Below the pieces are notes generated by a model. That model was given only the letters and a program-made list of their open reading frames with translations, had not been told where the DNA came from and searched no databases. Position numbers and translations under genes: made by a program. From an uncultured Flavobacteriales bacterium (GTDB lineage: Bacteria; Bacteroidota; Bacteroidia; Flavobacteriales; BACL11), in NCBI GenBank assembly GCA_943788405.1, contig CALSQD010000002.1, forward strand, positions 1,023,501 to 1,087,500: a stretch of DNA of 64,000 bases, in the 5' to 3' direction. Below, in pieces: positions 7,737 through 19,000 of the stretch. Position 1 is the stretch's first letter, and each line of letters opens with the position of its first letter.

Positions 7737-9491
7737 TTGAAAAAGTTAGCCCTCATATTATGTTTGTTTTGCAGTGCATTATTAAATGCTCAGCAACTAA
7801 AAGTAGCTGCCGACAAAAACCCAGCAATAATTGGGGAACAAATCCTTATACAATACACCATCAACACAAAAGGAGATAATTTTAAATCCCCAAACTTTAA
7901 AGAATTAAGAGTATTAAGTGGTCCCAACCCATCTACACAAAGTAGTTATAGTTTTGTAAACGGGAAAAGTCAGAACACGAGTTCAACTACCTATTCTTTT
8001 TACCTAAAAGCTACAAAAGAAGGAAGCTACAATATTAGCCCTGCAAGCATTAGCGTTAAAGGAAAAACAATAAAAAGTAAAGCTTACCAACTAAAAGTAG
8101 TAAAAGGAAGTGAGAAAAGTAAAGCCCAACAAAAAGCATTAACCAATAATCTTTTTATTAAAGTTGAAACTAGCAAAAGGAATATAGTTGTTGGAGAGCA
8201 AATATTGGTAACCTACAAACTATTTACTAGGGTTGACTTACACAATACTGAACTATCCTCACTGCCAGCCTTAAACGGATTTTGGGCAAAGGATTTAGAA
8301 GCCTCAAGCCGATTTAAACGAGATGTAGTAGATGGTATATCTTACAATGTTGCCACAATTAAAAAGTCAGTACTTACAGCACAAAAATCAGGAGAATTAA
8401 TAATTGACCCTATGGAACTCAAATGCAGTATCCGTATTCAAAATAAAAGAAATAACAGAGATCCATTTGCTAACTTTTTTGGAGGGGGATATAATATTCA
8501 AGAAGAATTTATCAGTTCCAAACCTATTAGCATAAAAGTAGCGGATTTACCAAACCCTCCTGCTAATTTTAAAGGTGCTGTTGGTGCAATGAAAATATCC
8601 TCAGAAGTAGATAACACCACTATAAACGCCAATGATGCTATCAACTACAAACTTACAATTACTGGAACAGGAAACATAGAATTAATTGAGCCATTGGAAA
8701 TCCAATTTCCTGAAGACTTTGAAGTGTATGACCCAAAAATTACGGACAGAATATTTGAAGGAGGAAGAAAAAGAAGCATCAAAACTTTTGAATATCTATT
8801 GATACCAAGATATAAAGGAGATTATACAATTGCCTCAGCAAGCCTTGTTGTTTACAATACAAAAAAGAAACAATACGAAACTAAGAAATCAAGTAATCAC
8901 TCCCTAAAAATATTAGCTAGTAAAAATAATGAGCAAGAAGCAGGAGGCACAAGTCAGCAACAAATAAAAACTGAACAAAAAGATATTAATTATATTTTTA
9001 TAGAAAGTAACCTGAAGAAAATTACAGCAAGATTTATACACCCTAAACTTTTTTACATCCTATTCTTTTTACCAATATTATTACTTTTAATTTTAGGAAT
9101 TTACAATAAGATAGTTGGGAAAACAGACACAAATAGTAGTGATTGGAAAAACAAAAAAGCAAATAAAATTGCACTAAAACGATTGAAAACTGCTCAAACT
9201 TGCATAAATTCAAATGATTTTGATGGTTTTTTTGAAGAAATAGAAAAATCAATATGGGGTTATTTTGCTGATAAATTTAAAGTTGCAATAGCTGATTTAT
9301 CAAAAGACACTGTGAGCAGTTATTTTAAATCCTCAGCAATTGAAAATACAATTGAGAGTAAATTTATTGCTCTTTTGGATGAATGTGAATTTGCACGCTA
9401 TGCACCTGCAAGTAATAAAAATGCACAAATGGATGCTGTACTTGATAAAGCAAAAAATATAATTATTGAAGTAGAAACTGCACTAAAATGA
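7737..9491 (+). CDS. batD: BatD protein (TTG start)
   Basis: 584-aa membrane-anchored protein of the bat operon: signal peptide (KKLALILCLFCSALLNAQ), about 400 residues of beta-rich Ig-like periplasmic domains typical of the BatD/oxygen-tolerance family, a membrane helix at about 434-460 (LFYILFFLPILLLLILGIY), and a cytoplasmic helical domain. The start must be the TTG at 7737: the signal peptide begins there, no in-frame ATG occurs nearby, and only one base separates it from the batC stop. The stop overlaps batE as ATGA. Confidence 0.93.
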   Translation: MKKLALILCLFCSALLNAQQLKVAADKNPAIIGEQILIQYTINTKGDNFKSPNFKELRVLSGPNPSTQSSYSFVNGKSQNTSSTTYSFYLKATKEGSYNISPASISVKGKTIKSKAYQLKVVKGSEKSKAQQKALTNNLFIKVETSKRNIVVGEQILVTYKLFTRVDLHNTELSSLPALNGFWAKDLEASSRFKRDVVDGISYNVATIKKSVLTAQKSGELIIDPMELKCSIRIQNKRNNRDPFANFFGGGYNIQEEFISSKPISIKVADLPNPPANFKGAVGAMKISSEVDNTTINANDAINYKLTITGTGNIELIEPLEIQFPEDFEVYDPKITDRIFEGGRKRSIKTFEYLLIPRYKGDYTIASASLVVYNTKKKQYETKKSSNHSLKILASKNNEQEAGGTSQQQIKTEQKDINYIFIESNLKKITARFIHPKLFYILFFLPILLLLILGIYNKIVGKTDTNSSDWKNKKANKIALKRLKTAQTCINSNDFDGFFEEIEKSIWGYFADKFKVAIADLSKDTVSSYFKSSAIENTIESKFIALLDECEFARYAPASNKNAQMDAVLDKAKNIIIEVETALK

Positions 9492-10216
9492 GAAAATTAA
9501 CCTTCATACTATCTGTATTTTTTGCTACTAACATTTTAGCTGGAGAACAACTTTTCAAACAAGCAAATACTGAGTATTCAAATGAAAATTATTCAATTGC
9601 TATTTCGCTTTACGATAGCGTTTTAACAAACGAATTAGAGAGTGCAGAGCTTTATTACAATTTAGGGAACTGCTATTACAAAACGCAGGATTGGGCAAAT
9701 GCTATTTGGCATTACGAAAAAAGTCTTCAACTTAATTCACAAGAAAAAACTTTACAAAACTTAGCTTTAGCAAAGCTTAAAATAGTGGATAGAATTGAAG
9801 CATTACCTCAACTTTTTTACAAAAAATGGTGGCATAGCACAACTCAATTATTCAGCACAAAATCCTGGCAAATCCTTACCCTAATTGCTATAGGCTTAAT
9901 TTTTATTCTGCAATTGTTAAATCAATTTACATCCATAAAAAACAAATTACTTTTAAGTTTTTTATATCCATTCACAATAATTTCACTACTCATTGAATAT
10001 AGTTCATACAAGCAGAACTTTGCACAAAAAGAAGGAATTATCTTTACCTCAACTGTAACAGTAAATAGTGCTCCAACCAGTAATAGCACCGATTTATTTT
10101 CGCTACATTCAGGAAGTAAAGTACAAGTAATTGATGAGATTGGCGATTGGATAAATGTTGAAATTGTGAACGGAAATAGCGGTTGGATTATGAAAAACAC
10201 AATTAAAGAATTATAA
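9488..10216 (+). CDS. batE: BatE: TPR and bacterial SH3 domain membrane protein
   Basis: 242-aa protein closing the bat operon. A signal peptide (MRKLTFILSVFFATNILAG) precedes TPR repeats at about 20-95, two membrane helices (WQILTLIAIGLIFILQLLN and LLLSFLYPFTIISLLIEY), and a C-terminal SH3b-like domain ending in GNSGWIMKNTIKEL. The order TPR, membrane segments, SH3 is the BatE architecture. SH3b domains often bind cell-wall peptides, so a link to the envelope is likely but inferred. A candidate terminator lies 46 bases downstream. Confidence 0.93.
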   Translation: MRKLTFILSVFFATNILAGEQLFKQANTEYSNENYSIAISLYDSVLTNELESAELYYNLGNCYYKTQDWANAIWHYEKSLQLNSQEKTLQNLALAKLKIVDRIEALPQLFYKKWWHSTTQLFSTKSWQILTLIAIGLIFILQLLNQFTSIKNKLLLSFLYPFTIISLLIEYSSYKQNFAQKEGIIFTSTVTVNSAPTSNSTDLFSLHSGSKVQVIDEIGDWINVEIVNGNSGWIMKNTIKEL

Positions 10217-10261
10217 GAAATAAACTCTCCCTTTTTGAACGCATAAGTTTAGAAAACATCC

Positions 10262-10284
10262 AAAAGGAATTTCATCCTTTTTTT
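10262..10284 (+). terminator. Candidate terminator after the bat operon
   Basis: Seven-pair stem AAAAGGA/TCCTTTT with a six-base loop (10269-10274) followed by three further T and then a promoter box. It is short and AT-rich, so it is a modest terminator call. It is supported by its place between the bat operon and a new promoter. Confidence 0.4.
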
Positions 10285-10286
10285 CG

Positions 10287-10294
10287 TATATTTG
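10287..10294 (+). promoter_or_regulatory. -7 promoter box (TATATTTG) of the surface-protein operon
   Basis: Exact TAnnTTTG match 24 bases upstream of the ATG at 10319. It is the only box found before the four-gene run 10319-21657, so it probably drives all of it. Confidence 0.6.
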
Positions 10295-10318
10295 TAGCTA
10301 CATTTTAAAAACAAGTAT

Positions 10319-10765
10319 ATGTCAAAAATTTTACTAGCTATATTCATAGCTTTTACTAGCTTAATATCCATTAATCTTTCTGCTACCAACCCTGCTGATT
10401 GGGAAACCTATTTTGAAAACGATTCAGTTAAGATTGAGTATAAATATCAAAATTGCGAATACACTGAACAATTTAATTCTGAATTTGTAATTTTAAGAAT
10501 TAGTAACTTAAATGCTAACTCTTTAACACTTGAATGGACTGAACAATTATGGTATGATGAAAATTGTATAAATTGTGAAACAGGCAATAATGAAAATCGT
10601 AAGCAAATTACAATACTACCTTCAGTAATTACTGAAGGAGCATGTAACATGAATAACCCTTTTCGCATATTTTCAAAATTTACAGAACAATTAGAAGATA
10701 TGCCTGGTGTAAATAAAATATCTGCTCTTACAAAATTTGAGCTTATAAACTTAAAAATAAAATAA
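10319..10765 (+). CDS. Small secreted protein of unknown function
   Basis: I do not recognise a family. The 148-aa product has a signal peptide (MSKILLAIFIAFTSLISINLSA) and then about 125 residues rich in Asn, Glu and Thr, with four cysteines including a CxxC pair (ENCINCETG) and single Cys at about residues 43 and 105, which could form two disulphides in the periplasm or outside the cell. The next gene starts directly after its stop. The joint operon with two giant T9SS surface proteins suggests it is an accessory to them, which is inference only. Confidence 0.75.
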   Translation: MSKILLAIFIAFTSLISINLSATNPADWETYFENDSVKIEYKYQNCEYTEQFNSEFVILRISNLNANSLTLEWTEQLWYDENCINCETGNNENRKQITILPSVITEGACNMNNPFRIFSKFTEQLEDMPGVNKISALTKFELINLKIK

Positions 10766-13700
10766 ATGAAAAGAATTTTTACTTTTAAAACACTATCTCT
10801 ATTACTTTTTAGTTATTTATTTTTAACTAATACAAATACTACTAAAGCCCAATGTAGCACTAGTATTGTAGCTGTGCGTGATTCAATTGCCTGTGGAGAA
10901 AGCATATTATTACAACAAGTAGGAGTTGGCGGGGCTTCTTCTGATGATTTTTCAGGAGGTACATTAAGCGGATTATGGCAATCCGTTACAAGTGGATATA
11001 CTGTAGGTGGTCCTTGTGGAACAAACCCCCAAGGTGGAGTGCATTTATGGTTTGGTAATGGTGCTAGTATTCCTAGAACAGCAACAACTGTTCCTGTTGA
11101 TGCCTCTTGCGGAGGAAATATTTGCTTTGATTTTAGGCAGGAGACACAAGGGGGAACCTGTGATGGACCTGACCAAACAAATGAAGGAGTATATTTACAA
11201 TACAAAACTGCAGGGGGTGTATGGACAACAATTAATTACTTTAACCCTGTAGGATTCCCTTATACAGGTTGGCAAAATCATTGTTTTGCTATTCCAGTGC
11301 CAGCACAAACTACAACTACACAATTCAGATGGCAGCAAACAAACTCTTCAGGAACTACTTGGGACTTTTGGGGAATTGATAATGTAAATATTGCTACTTG
11401 TGCTGGATACACTTCACTTTGGAGTGGAGGAAATATCCCTTTTGGATATGCTTTGGATACTATTACAGTTACTCCTTACGACACAACAACTTATAACTTA
11501 ATGTATTCCAACTGGATAGATGACACATGTACAGCAAGCATATTTATTGCAGTAGACCAACCTAGTATTGTTTCCTCAACTATTTCTTCAGCTTGTGCTG
11601 GCTCTGACACATTAGATGCCCAAGCAACTATTACTGCAAATTGTAATTACACTTTAGAACTATGGAATTACCTTCCTGGAGGAGCAACACAACCTGGCTG
11701 GAGCTTAGGAACTTCACCTCAACAGTATCATAACTTAGATATAAATATTAATGGTCCATTATATAGTAATTATACTATGACTACAGGGGCTAATGCAACT
11801 TCTGTTAGTTATTTGATTCCAGTAACAGATGGAGATCAACTTGATGCATTATTTACTTCTCTTGGAAATGCTGCTGACGAATGTATGTATCGAATTTATG
11901 ATAGCCAAAACAACCAACTTACTCAACAAGGGTTTCCTGGAAGTATTCCTTCAAATTATAGCACAACTGTAACTTGTCCTGCTACAGCAACTTACAACTA
12001 TAGTTGGCTTAACATTACTAATGGTGGGGTTTCAGGATTAAATAATCCAAACTCTCAAAACCCATTAGCTACAGTTGCAGTAACTACTCAATTTCAAGTT
12101 ACAGCTTACGACTCATTACACCCTCAATGTATTGCAATTGACACAGTAACAGTACTACCTAATGCTAATCCTATCTCAGCAACATTAAGCGGTGACACAC
12201 TAATTTGTGTTGGGGACCCAGTTATTTTCAACCTCAGCTTAATAGGAGGTGCCCCTTATGATATAGATTTAGTTATTACTCCTGCAACAGGTCCACAAAC
12301 TAACGCAAATTATCAGGTGGATCAATTCGGATTACAAACTAATGGTGCAGGGCCAATTACTTTTTACCCTACACAAAATACAACTTATTCAATACTTAAT
12401 TTATCTGACATTACAGGATGTCCTGCCTCAGTAACTGATCCTACACTTACAGTGGTAGTAAATAATGTACCAAATGCAGGAACTATTGCAACTGTTGATT
12501 TTTGTTCAAATGACATCACAAATTACGATTTATCAACTTACTTAGGTGCAGCTGATAACTATGGAGATTGGACACCCCCTGGTGGAGCACCAATAACGAA
12601 TGGACTTTCTCTAAACTTTGACCCTCAAACAGATCCTTCAGGAATTTACACTTACAATATAACAAACTCTCCATGCCCTAGTGATTGGGCAACTGTAATG
12701 GTTAGTTTAGTTGCCCCACCAAATGCAGGAACAACTATGAATCAAGTATACTGCCAGAATGCATTAGCAGTTGATTTAGCAACTTTACTAGGTTCGCCAG
12801 ACCCTAATGGAGTTTGGTCTGGAGCATTTGGAACTACCACTCCACCTGCTGGTACAGCAACTTTTAATTACGACCCTGCAGTTGATCCTTTAGGAACATA
12901 CACATACACTGTAACTGACCCTAGTGGTACTTGTCCTAACGAAAGTGCTGATGTTAATATTAGTATTAACGCTCTACCTACAGTAGCAATAAGCTCAACA
13001 AATACAAATATTTGCGTAGGGCAAAATACATGCTTAGATTTTGCTTTAACAGGTGTTGCTAATTTTTCTATAGATTTATTTGATGGAACAACATCTTCAA
13101 CCCTAACAGTTGATGCGAATGGGAATGATATTTTTGGAAATTGTATTTCAGTCTCTCCTATCACAACTACAACCTATTCTATTAATTCTATAACAGATAA
13201 TAACGGCTGCATATCCTTCCCTAATACATCTATTACAATAAATGTAAGCAACCCTCCTAATGCAGGAATAAGTTCAGCACTTAATATTTGTTCGGATGAT
13301 ATTAGTATTTATCCTTTACAAAATGAGTTGGGTGGTGGGCAAGATTTAACTGGTTATTGGGTAGTACCATTCCTACCGAACCCACTTCCTAATAATCCTA
13401 ATTTTGATTACGACCCTCAGACTATGCCTTCTGGAGTATATACATATACTGTAGCAGCAGCACCATGTCCTGATGCTATAGCTAATGTAACTATTAATTT
13501 AATCACTCCTGCTTTTTCAGGAATAGCAGACAACAATGATATCTGTATTAATAACTACAGTCCTGTAAACCTTTATGATTTACACAATCTACTTATCGGA
13601 GAGGATATTGGTGGAATCTGGTGTGCAGGGCTTCCTGGTGGAGCTGCTATAGCACCTTCAATTGACCCTAACACTTATGGGGTTGGAACATTCCAATTTT

Positions 13701-16003
13701 CTTATACAGTTTTTGGAACACCACCTTGTGCAAACACAAATACAACAGTAAGTTTAACAATAAACCCTGAACCAGTCGTAAATACATTTACATCAAATAT
13801 CCCTACTGTTTCTCAAGGGAATCCTATAAACTTAATAGTTGATATGGCTGTTGGAACCCCTCCATTTACTATAAACTTAGCAGATGATGATATTCCTTCA
13901 AGTACATCTTCAATTTCAATCCTCCCACCGAACATGAATGGCTCTGTTGCTGCTACACCAAATGTTTTCCCTATTACAACTTATTCTATTACAAATATTA
14001 TTGATGGAAATGGCTGTACAACAACTTCAGCATTAACTGTACCTGTCACTGTTGACCCTTACCCGGTTATTGACCCTTTTAATACAGGTACTGCAGTTGT
14101 TTGTTACGGCACAATACCAAGTGTAAATATGACATTAACACAAGGAGAAGCTCCTGTTACCGTTAGTTATACTTATAATGGAGTGACCTATACTGAGGTA
14201 ATTGGTGCAGTAGGACAAGTAGCTCCAATTTCAGTAAACATTCCTTTGGATACAGCTAACTTAAACTATGGAATAAATACAATAACTATTATTAGTGCAA
14301 CTGATAATAGTGGAGTACCTTCTCCTAATAATTTAATTCCTAACCCAGTTATAGTTACAGTAAACCCTAATCCAGTAGTTACTTTTACAACTTCAACTCC
14401 TGAGATTTGTTTTGGAGATCCAGCAATTTTAGAATTTGGCTTCCTTGTAGGTACTGCTGACTTTAGTGTAGATTACACAATTAATGGCCCTTCACAAACA
14501 CCTCTAACCTTTAACAATACAGGTACACAATCATATACTCTAACACCAAATCCAGCTGTTGGAGTAAATACTTATGATATGATACAAGTTACAGATGCAA
14601 ATGGTTGTGTCAGCACTTTAAATGCAACAACCCCAGTAACTATAACAGTTAACCCTACGCCTATACTTGATATTACTGTAAGTGGTGCAAACCCAATTTG
14701 TGTGGGGGAAACTTCTGCTTTATTTTTCCCTGTTACTTCTGGGACTTCTCCTTACAATTTAAGTTACTTAGCAGGAGCTACTAACTCAACAGCAAATGTT
14801 GATGCAGTTGGAAATATAGTTACAACAGGAACTACTCAACCTATTTCTCCTATTATTACTACTGATTATACTTTAGTATCAGTTACTGATGCAAAAGGAT
14901 GTGTAAATACTTTAAACAATAGTGCAAGTTTGATTGTAAACGAATTACCTTTGGTTGATATTAGTGGTACTACAGAAATTTGTGAGCAAGATGTTGCACA
15001 ATTGTATTTTAATTTTACAGCAGGTACTAGTCCATGGACAGTTAATTATACTGCTAACACTCCTCCATCATTACCTGTTACTTTGTCTAACAGTAGTGAT
15101 TCAATTGCTGTTAGCCCAACCACAACAACTGTTTACACAGTTAATTCTGTAAGCGATATAAATTGTACTTCTCCAATAGTTGATGCTGCCACTATTACTG
15201 TCAATCCTTTGCCTGAAGTTATGGTAACTGGAGGTGGTTCAGTATGTGATGATGGAAGTGAGGTTGATGTTATTATCACTACTACTTCTGGCACACCAAC
15301 TTTTAATTTAGAATATACTGTTGGTATAAATAAGCAATTAATTTCCAATATCGGATATCAATATATAATCAGTACAAATGAAACTGGAATTTACTCAGTG
15401 ACAAAAGCTACCGATAGTAAAGGGTGTATTGCAAAAAGTATTAACGGGAATGCTACTGTAAACATCAACCCTATGCCAGAAGCTAATATCACAGCATACC
15501 CACAACCTGCTAACATTACTAATCCTGTAATTTATTTTATTGACCAATCTATTAATCATGTTGATGGAATTTGGAGTTTTGGTGATGGAAATACTGCTCT
15601 TTCTAATTTTGAAAAAATTAATCATACATATAGTGATACAGGAACCTTTATTGTTGCACTTGAGGTTATGACTGATAGCGGCTGTACTATAACCGCTTAC
15701 CATACAATTATAATTGATCAAGCATTTAAAATTTATATTCCGAATGCATTTACCCCAAATAATGATTTAGATAACGATAACTTCTTACCTATAGTAAATG
15801 GAGTAAAAGAGTATGACTTAAGAATATATGATCGTTTTGGTGAAACAGTATTTATAACAGAAAAAACCTATGAAGCATGGGACGGAAAAGTAAATAATGG
15901 AACTGAATATGCTACTGCAGGACATTATGCTTATAATATCGTTATTATTGATTTTAACGGAAAGGAAAGGGCTTATCAAGGAACAATAACCTTAATTAGA
16001 TAA
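10766..16003 (+). CDS. Giant T9SS type B surface protein with reelin-like domain
   Basis: 1745-aa cell-surface protein. A signal peptide (residues 1-29) is followed at about 59-210 by a reelin-like jelly-roll domain (CGT, LWFGNG, CGGNICFDFR, NEGVYLQY, FRWQQTNSSGTTWDFWGIDNV). About 1300 residues of Thr/Asn/Pro-rich Ig-like modules follow. One module type starts near residues 568, 650, 829 and 915 and carries NAG, CS(D/N)D, a G-x-W turn and PSGxYTYT. The others end in VTVNPxP. A PKD domain lies at about 1588-1650 (WSFGDGNTA, HTYSDTGTF), then the gliding-motility-associated C-terminal domain (IYIPNAFTPNND, IYDRFGE, WDGK, GTITLIR) that marks T9SS type B export. It probably works as an adhesin or matrix protein. 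The stop overlaps the next start by one base. Confidence 0.9.
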   Translation: MKRIFTFKTLSLLLFSYLFLTNTNTTKAQCSTSIVAVRDSIACGESILLQQVGVGGASSDDFSGGTLSGLWQSVTSGYTVGGPCGTNPQGGVHLWFGNGASIPRTATTVPVDASCGGNICFDFRQETQGGTCDGPDQTNEGVYLQYKTAGGVWTTINYFNPVGFPYTGWQNHCFAIPVPAQTTTTQFRWQQTNSSGTTWDFWGIDNVNIATCAGYTSLWSGGNIPFGYALDTITVTPYDTTTYNLMYSNWIDDTCTASIFIAVDQPSIVSSTISSACAGSDTLDAQATITANCNYTLELWNYLPGGATQPGWSLGTSPQQYHNLDININGPLYSNYTMTTGANATSVSYLIPVTDGDQLDALFTSLGNAADECMYRIYDSQNNQLTQQGFPGSIPSNYSTTVTCPATATYNYSWLNITNGGVSGLNNPNSQNPLATVAVTTQFQVTAYDSLHPQCIAIDTVTVLPNANPISATLSGDTLICVGDPVIFNLSLIGGAPYDIDLVITPATGPQTNANYQVDQFGLQTNGAGPITFYPTQNTTYSILNLSDITGCPASVTDPTLTVVVNNVPNAGTIATVDFCSNDITNYDLSTYLGAADNYGDWTPPGGAPITNGLSLNFDPQTDPSGIYTYNITNSPCPSDWATVMVSLVAPPNAGTTMNQVYCQNALAVDLATLLGSPDPNGVWSGAFGTTTPPAGTATFNYDPAVDPLGTYTYTVTDPSGTCPNESADVNISINALPTVAISSTNTNICVGQNTCLDFALTGVANFSIDLFDGTTSSTLTVDANGNDIFGNCISVSPITTTTYSINSITDNNGCISFPNTSITINVSNPPNAGISSALNICSDDISIYPLQNELGGGQDLTGYWVVPFLPNPLPNNPNFDYDPQTMPSGVYTYTVAAAPCPDAIANVTINLITPAFSGIADNNDICINNYSPVNLYDLHNLLIGEDIGGIWCAGLPGGAAIAPSIDPNTYGVGTFQFSYTVFGTPPCANTNTTVSLTINPEPVVNTFTSNIPTVSQGNPINLIVDMAVGTPPFTINLADDDIPSSTSSISILPPNMNGSVAATPNVFPITTYSITNIIDGNGCTTTSALTVPVTVDPYPVIDPFNTGTAVVCYGTIPSVNMTLTQGEAPVTVSYTYNGVTYTEVIGAVGQVAPISVNIPLDTANLNYGINTITIISATDNSGVPSPNNLIPNPVIVTVNPNPVVTFTTSTPEICFGDPAILEFGFLVGTADFSVDYTINGPSQTPLTFNNTGTQSYTLTPNPAVGVNTYDMIQVTDANGCVSTLNATTPVTITVNPTPILDITVSGANPICVGETSALFFPVTSGTSPYNLSYLAGATNSTANVDAVGNIVTTGTTQPISPIITTDYTLVSVTDAKGCVNTLNNSASLIVNELPLVDISGTTEICEQDVAQLYFNFTAGTSPWTVNYTANTPPSLPVTLSNSSDSIAVSPTTTTVYTVNSVSDINCTSPIVDAATITVNPLPEVMVTGGGSVCDDGSEVDVIITTTSGTPTFNLEYTVGINKQLISNIGYQYIISTNETGIYSVTKATDSKGCIAKSINGNATVNINPMPEANITAYPQPANITNPVIYFIDQSINHVDGIWSFGDGNTALSNFEKINHTYSDTGTFIVALEVMTDSGCTITAYHTIIIDQAFKIYIPNAFTPNNDLDNDNFLPIVNGVKEYDLRIYDRFGETVFITEKTYEAWDGKVNNGTEYATAGHYAYNIVIIDFNGKERAYQGTITLIR

Positions 16004-19000
16004 TGAAAAATAAACTGCTATTAACATGTATTATTTTCATTAGCGCTTTTATTAGTAAAGGGCAGACTACTTGCGGAAGTGCTCTACCTTTTTGTACAGG
16101 AACAAATTACACTTTTCCTGCTTCTACCAATACTTCTGCTCCTACAGGCCCTTTTTATGATTGTTTAGGAACTCAACCAAACCCTGCTTGGTATTATATG
16201 CAAATTGATAATCCAGGAAATATTACGATTACAATGAGTAGCACTCCTTCTAATGATATTGACTTTATTTGCTGGGGGCCTTTCTCTAACCCAAACACAA
16301 TGTGTAATCAATTAACAGCAGCTAATGTTGAAGACTGTAGTTATAGTTGGGTTTCAACTGAAATATGTAATATTACGGGAGCTTCTACTGGAGATTATTA
16401 CATTCTTCTAATTACAAATTATTCTAATTCAGCTTGTAATATAAATTTCTCTCAAACAGGAGGAAATGGGACAACAGACTGTTGTATTCTTGGAGGTGAT
16501 GCTGGAGATGATAATATCTTAAACATCTGTAATACTGACCCTTCTTTTATAATGGAAAATCAATTATCAGGGAATCCTGATCCAGGAGGGACTTGGTATA
16601 ATTCTACATGGAATTCGATAGGAAATAATAATTTCAATCCTGCCACATGGATAAGCGGTACTTATGCATATATAGTGCCAGGCTCTTCTGCTTCTTGTCC
16701 TGATGACACTTCTTTTCTAACAGTTAACATCAACCCTACTCCTATTCTGAGTTTTCCCTCACTCACAAGTGTGTGTAGTGATAATGCTCCAATAAACCTA
16801 ACTACTGCTACTCCTGCTGGTGGAGTTTATACAGGGACAGGCGTGAACACAAATATATTTACGCCAAGCATTAATGTAATTGGTAGCAATACAATTACTT
16901 ATACTTATACTGATGCAAGTGGATGTAGTAATACTGCAACACAAAACATAATAGTAAATGACATTCCTTATGCTTCTGCTGTCACTACAAATGTTTCATG
17001 TAATGGACTAACAGATGGTAGTGCCGCATTAACAATAAGTGGAGGAACACCTACATACACTACTAACTGGAACGGAAATAACCCTCTTAATTTAGGCGCA
17101 GGAACTTATGGGTACACCATAATTGACAATAATAATTGCACATATTCTGACAGCATTACTGTTTATCAGCCTGGTGCATTTACAGCAACTATTAACACAA
17201 CAAATATAAGTTGTAATGGCGCTAATGATGGAACAGCAAGTATTCAAGTTCAAGGGTCTTCTACCCCTAGTGGAACTATTTCTAATTTAGTTTATTGCGC
17301 CTCTAACCCTGGCTCTAATTCCTATTCTAATATCGAAAATGTTCAACTAATTGGAGATAGTTTTAGCATCATAAATAATACAAACGGGCTATGCGATCAG
17401 TATGAAGATTATACTACTCTGTTTGCTGACATTACAGAAGGAAATTCTTATATAATAGCAGTTAATTTAGGAGTTTGTAATGGAAATATTAACAACTATC
17501 CTTCAGGAGCAAAAATATTTATTGATTGGAATATTGATGGTGATTTTAACGACCCAGGAGAAGAGGTAGGAAATATTCCTAATGGAGTAGCTGTTTCTGC
17601 AAATATTCCTATTACGGTTCCATTTTCTGGCACATACGGTCCTACTCGAATGCGAATCGTTTCTCAATACCAAAGTATAGGAAGTACAACTCCTATTACT
17701 TCTTGTGATGTAGGAACCTGGGCACCTTCTTATACTCCACCATGGTTTGGCGCTACTGAAGATTATTCTATAGTGGTTAAAAGTGCAAGTATTACCGCTT
17801 CTTATCTTTGGTCTAATTTTCTTACAAATGACAGTATCAGTAATCTTTCAGCAGGAAATTATTCTGTAAATATTACTGATGGAAATGGATGTACTTTAAC
17901 GGATTATATTACAATTACTGAGCCAATTGCAATTAGCACTTCTACCTCAACTTCTGGCATAAGTTGTAACGGACTCAATGACGGAAATATTTCTCTTACT
18001 ATTAATGGAGGAATACCCGATTACAATATTAATGTCCCTCCCTATAATCAAACTTTAAACGGAGGCGTGAATACATTTTCTACTCCATCATTATTAGGGG
18101 CAGGAACTTATAACTATAGTATTACAGATTCTAATGGGTGTGTATTTAATTCTTCTGTTACTCTTACAGAACCTTCACCTATTTTAGTTGCTGAGAGTAA
18201 AATAGATGTGAGTTGCAATGGAGGGAATGATGGCTCTGCAATTCTTACTATAAATGGAGGTACACCAACCTATGCTCAAAATTGGGGGACAAACAATCCT
18301 TTTGCTCTATCAGCAGGTACTGCTAACTATCAAATTACAGACAATAATGGATGTACTTATGCCGATAGCGTTATTATTACTGAGCCAAACCTACTTACAG
18401 CAACTTTTACCCAAGTAAATGTAAGTACTTGCTTAGCCTCTGATGGGAGTATAGATGCTACTATTTCAGGAGGAACAACCCCTTACTCTTACAATTGGAA
18501 TAATGGTTCTATTACTGAAGATTTAAGTAATCTTTCAGGAGGAATATATCTGCTAACTGTTACAGATAATAAAGGTTGTACAGCTACACTAAGCGTTACA
18601 ATTACTGAACCCCCATCTCCTATATTAAGTTTCACACAAACTAATATAAGTTGTAATGGAGGTAGTAATGGAAGTATTGATTTGACAGTAAATGGAGGGT
18701 CTTCACCTTTCAGTTATATTTGGACAACAAGTGAAATTACTCAGGATATAAATAATCTTTCAGCCGGACAATATACCGTACAAGTAAGTGATGACAACTC
18801 TTGTACCGAGAATATTAGCATAAGCATTACCGAACCAAGTGCACCAAGTATTTCAACAACACAAATTAATGTTGATTGTAATGGGAATAATACGGGAAGT
18901 ATTGATTTAACGGTTCTTGGCAGTTCATCTACTTTCACTTATTCATGGAGTAACGGACAATCTTCTGAAGATATCATTAACTTAGTAGCTGGAAATTACA

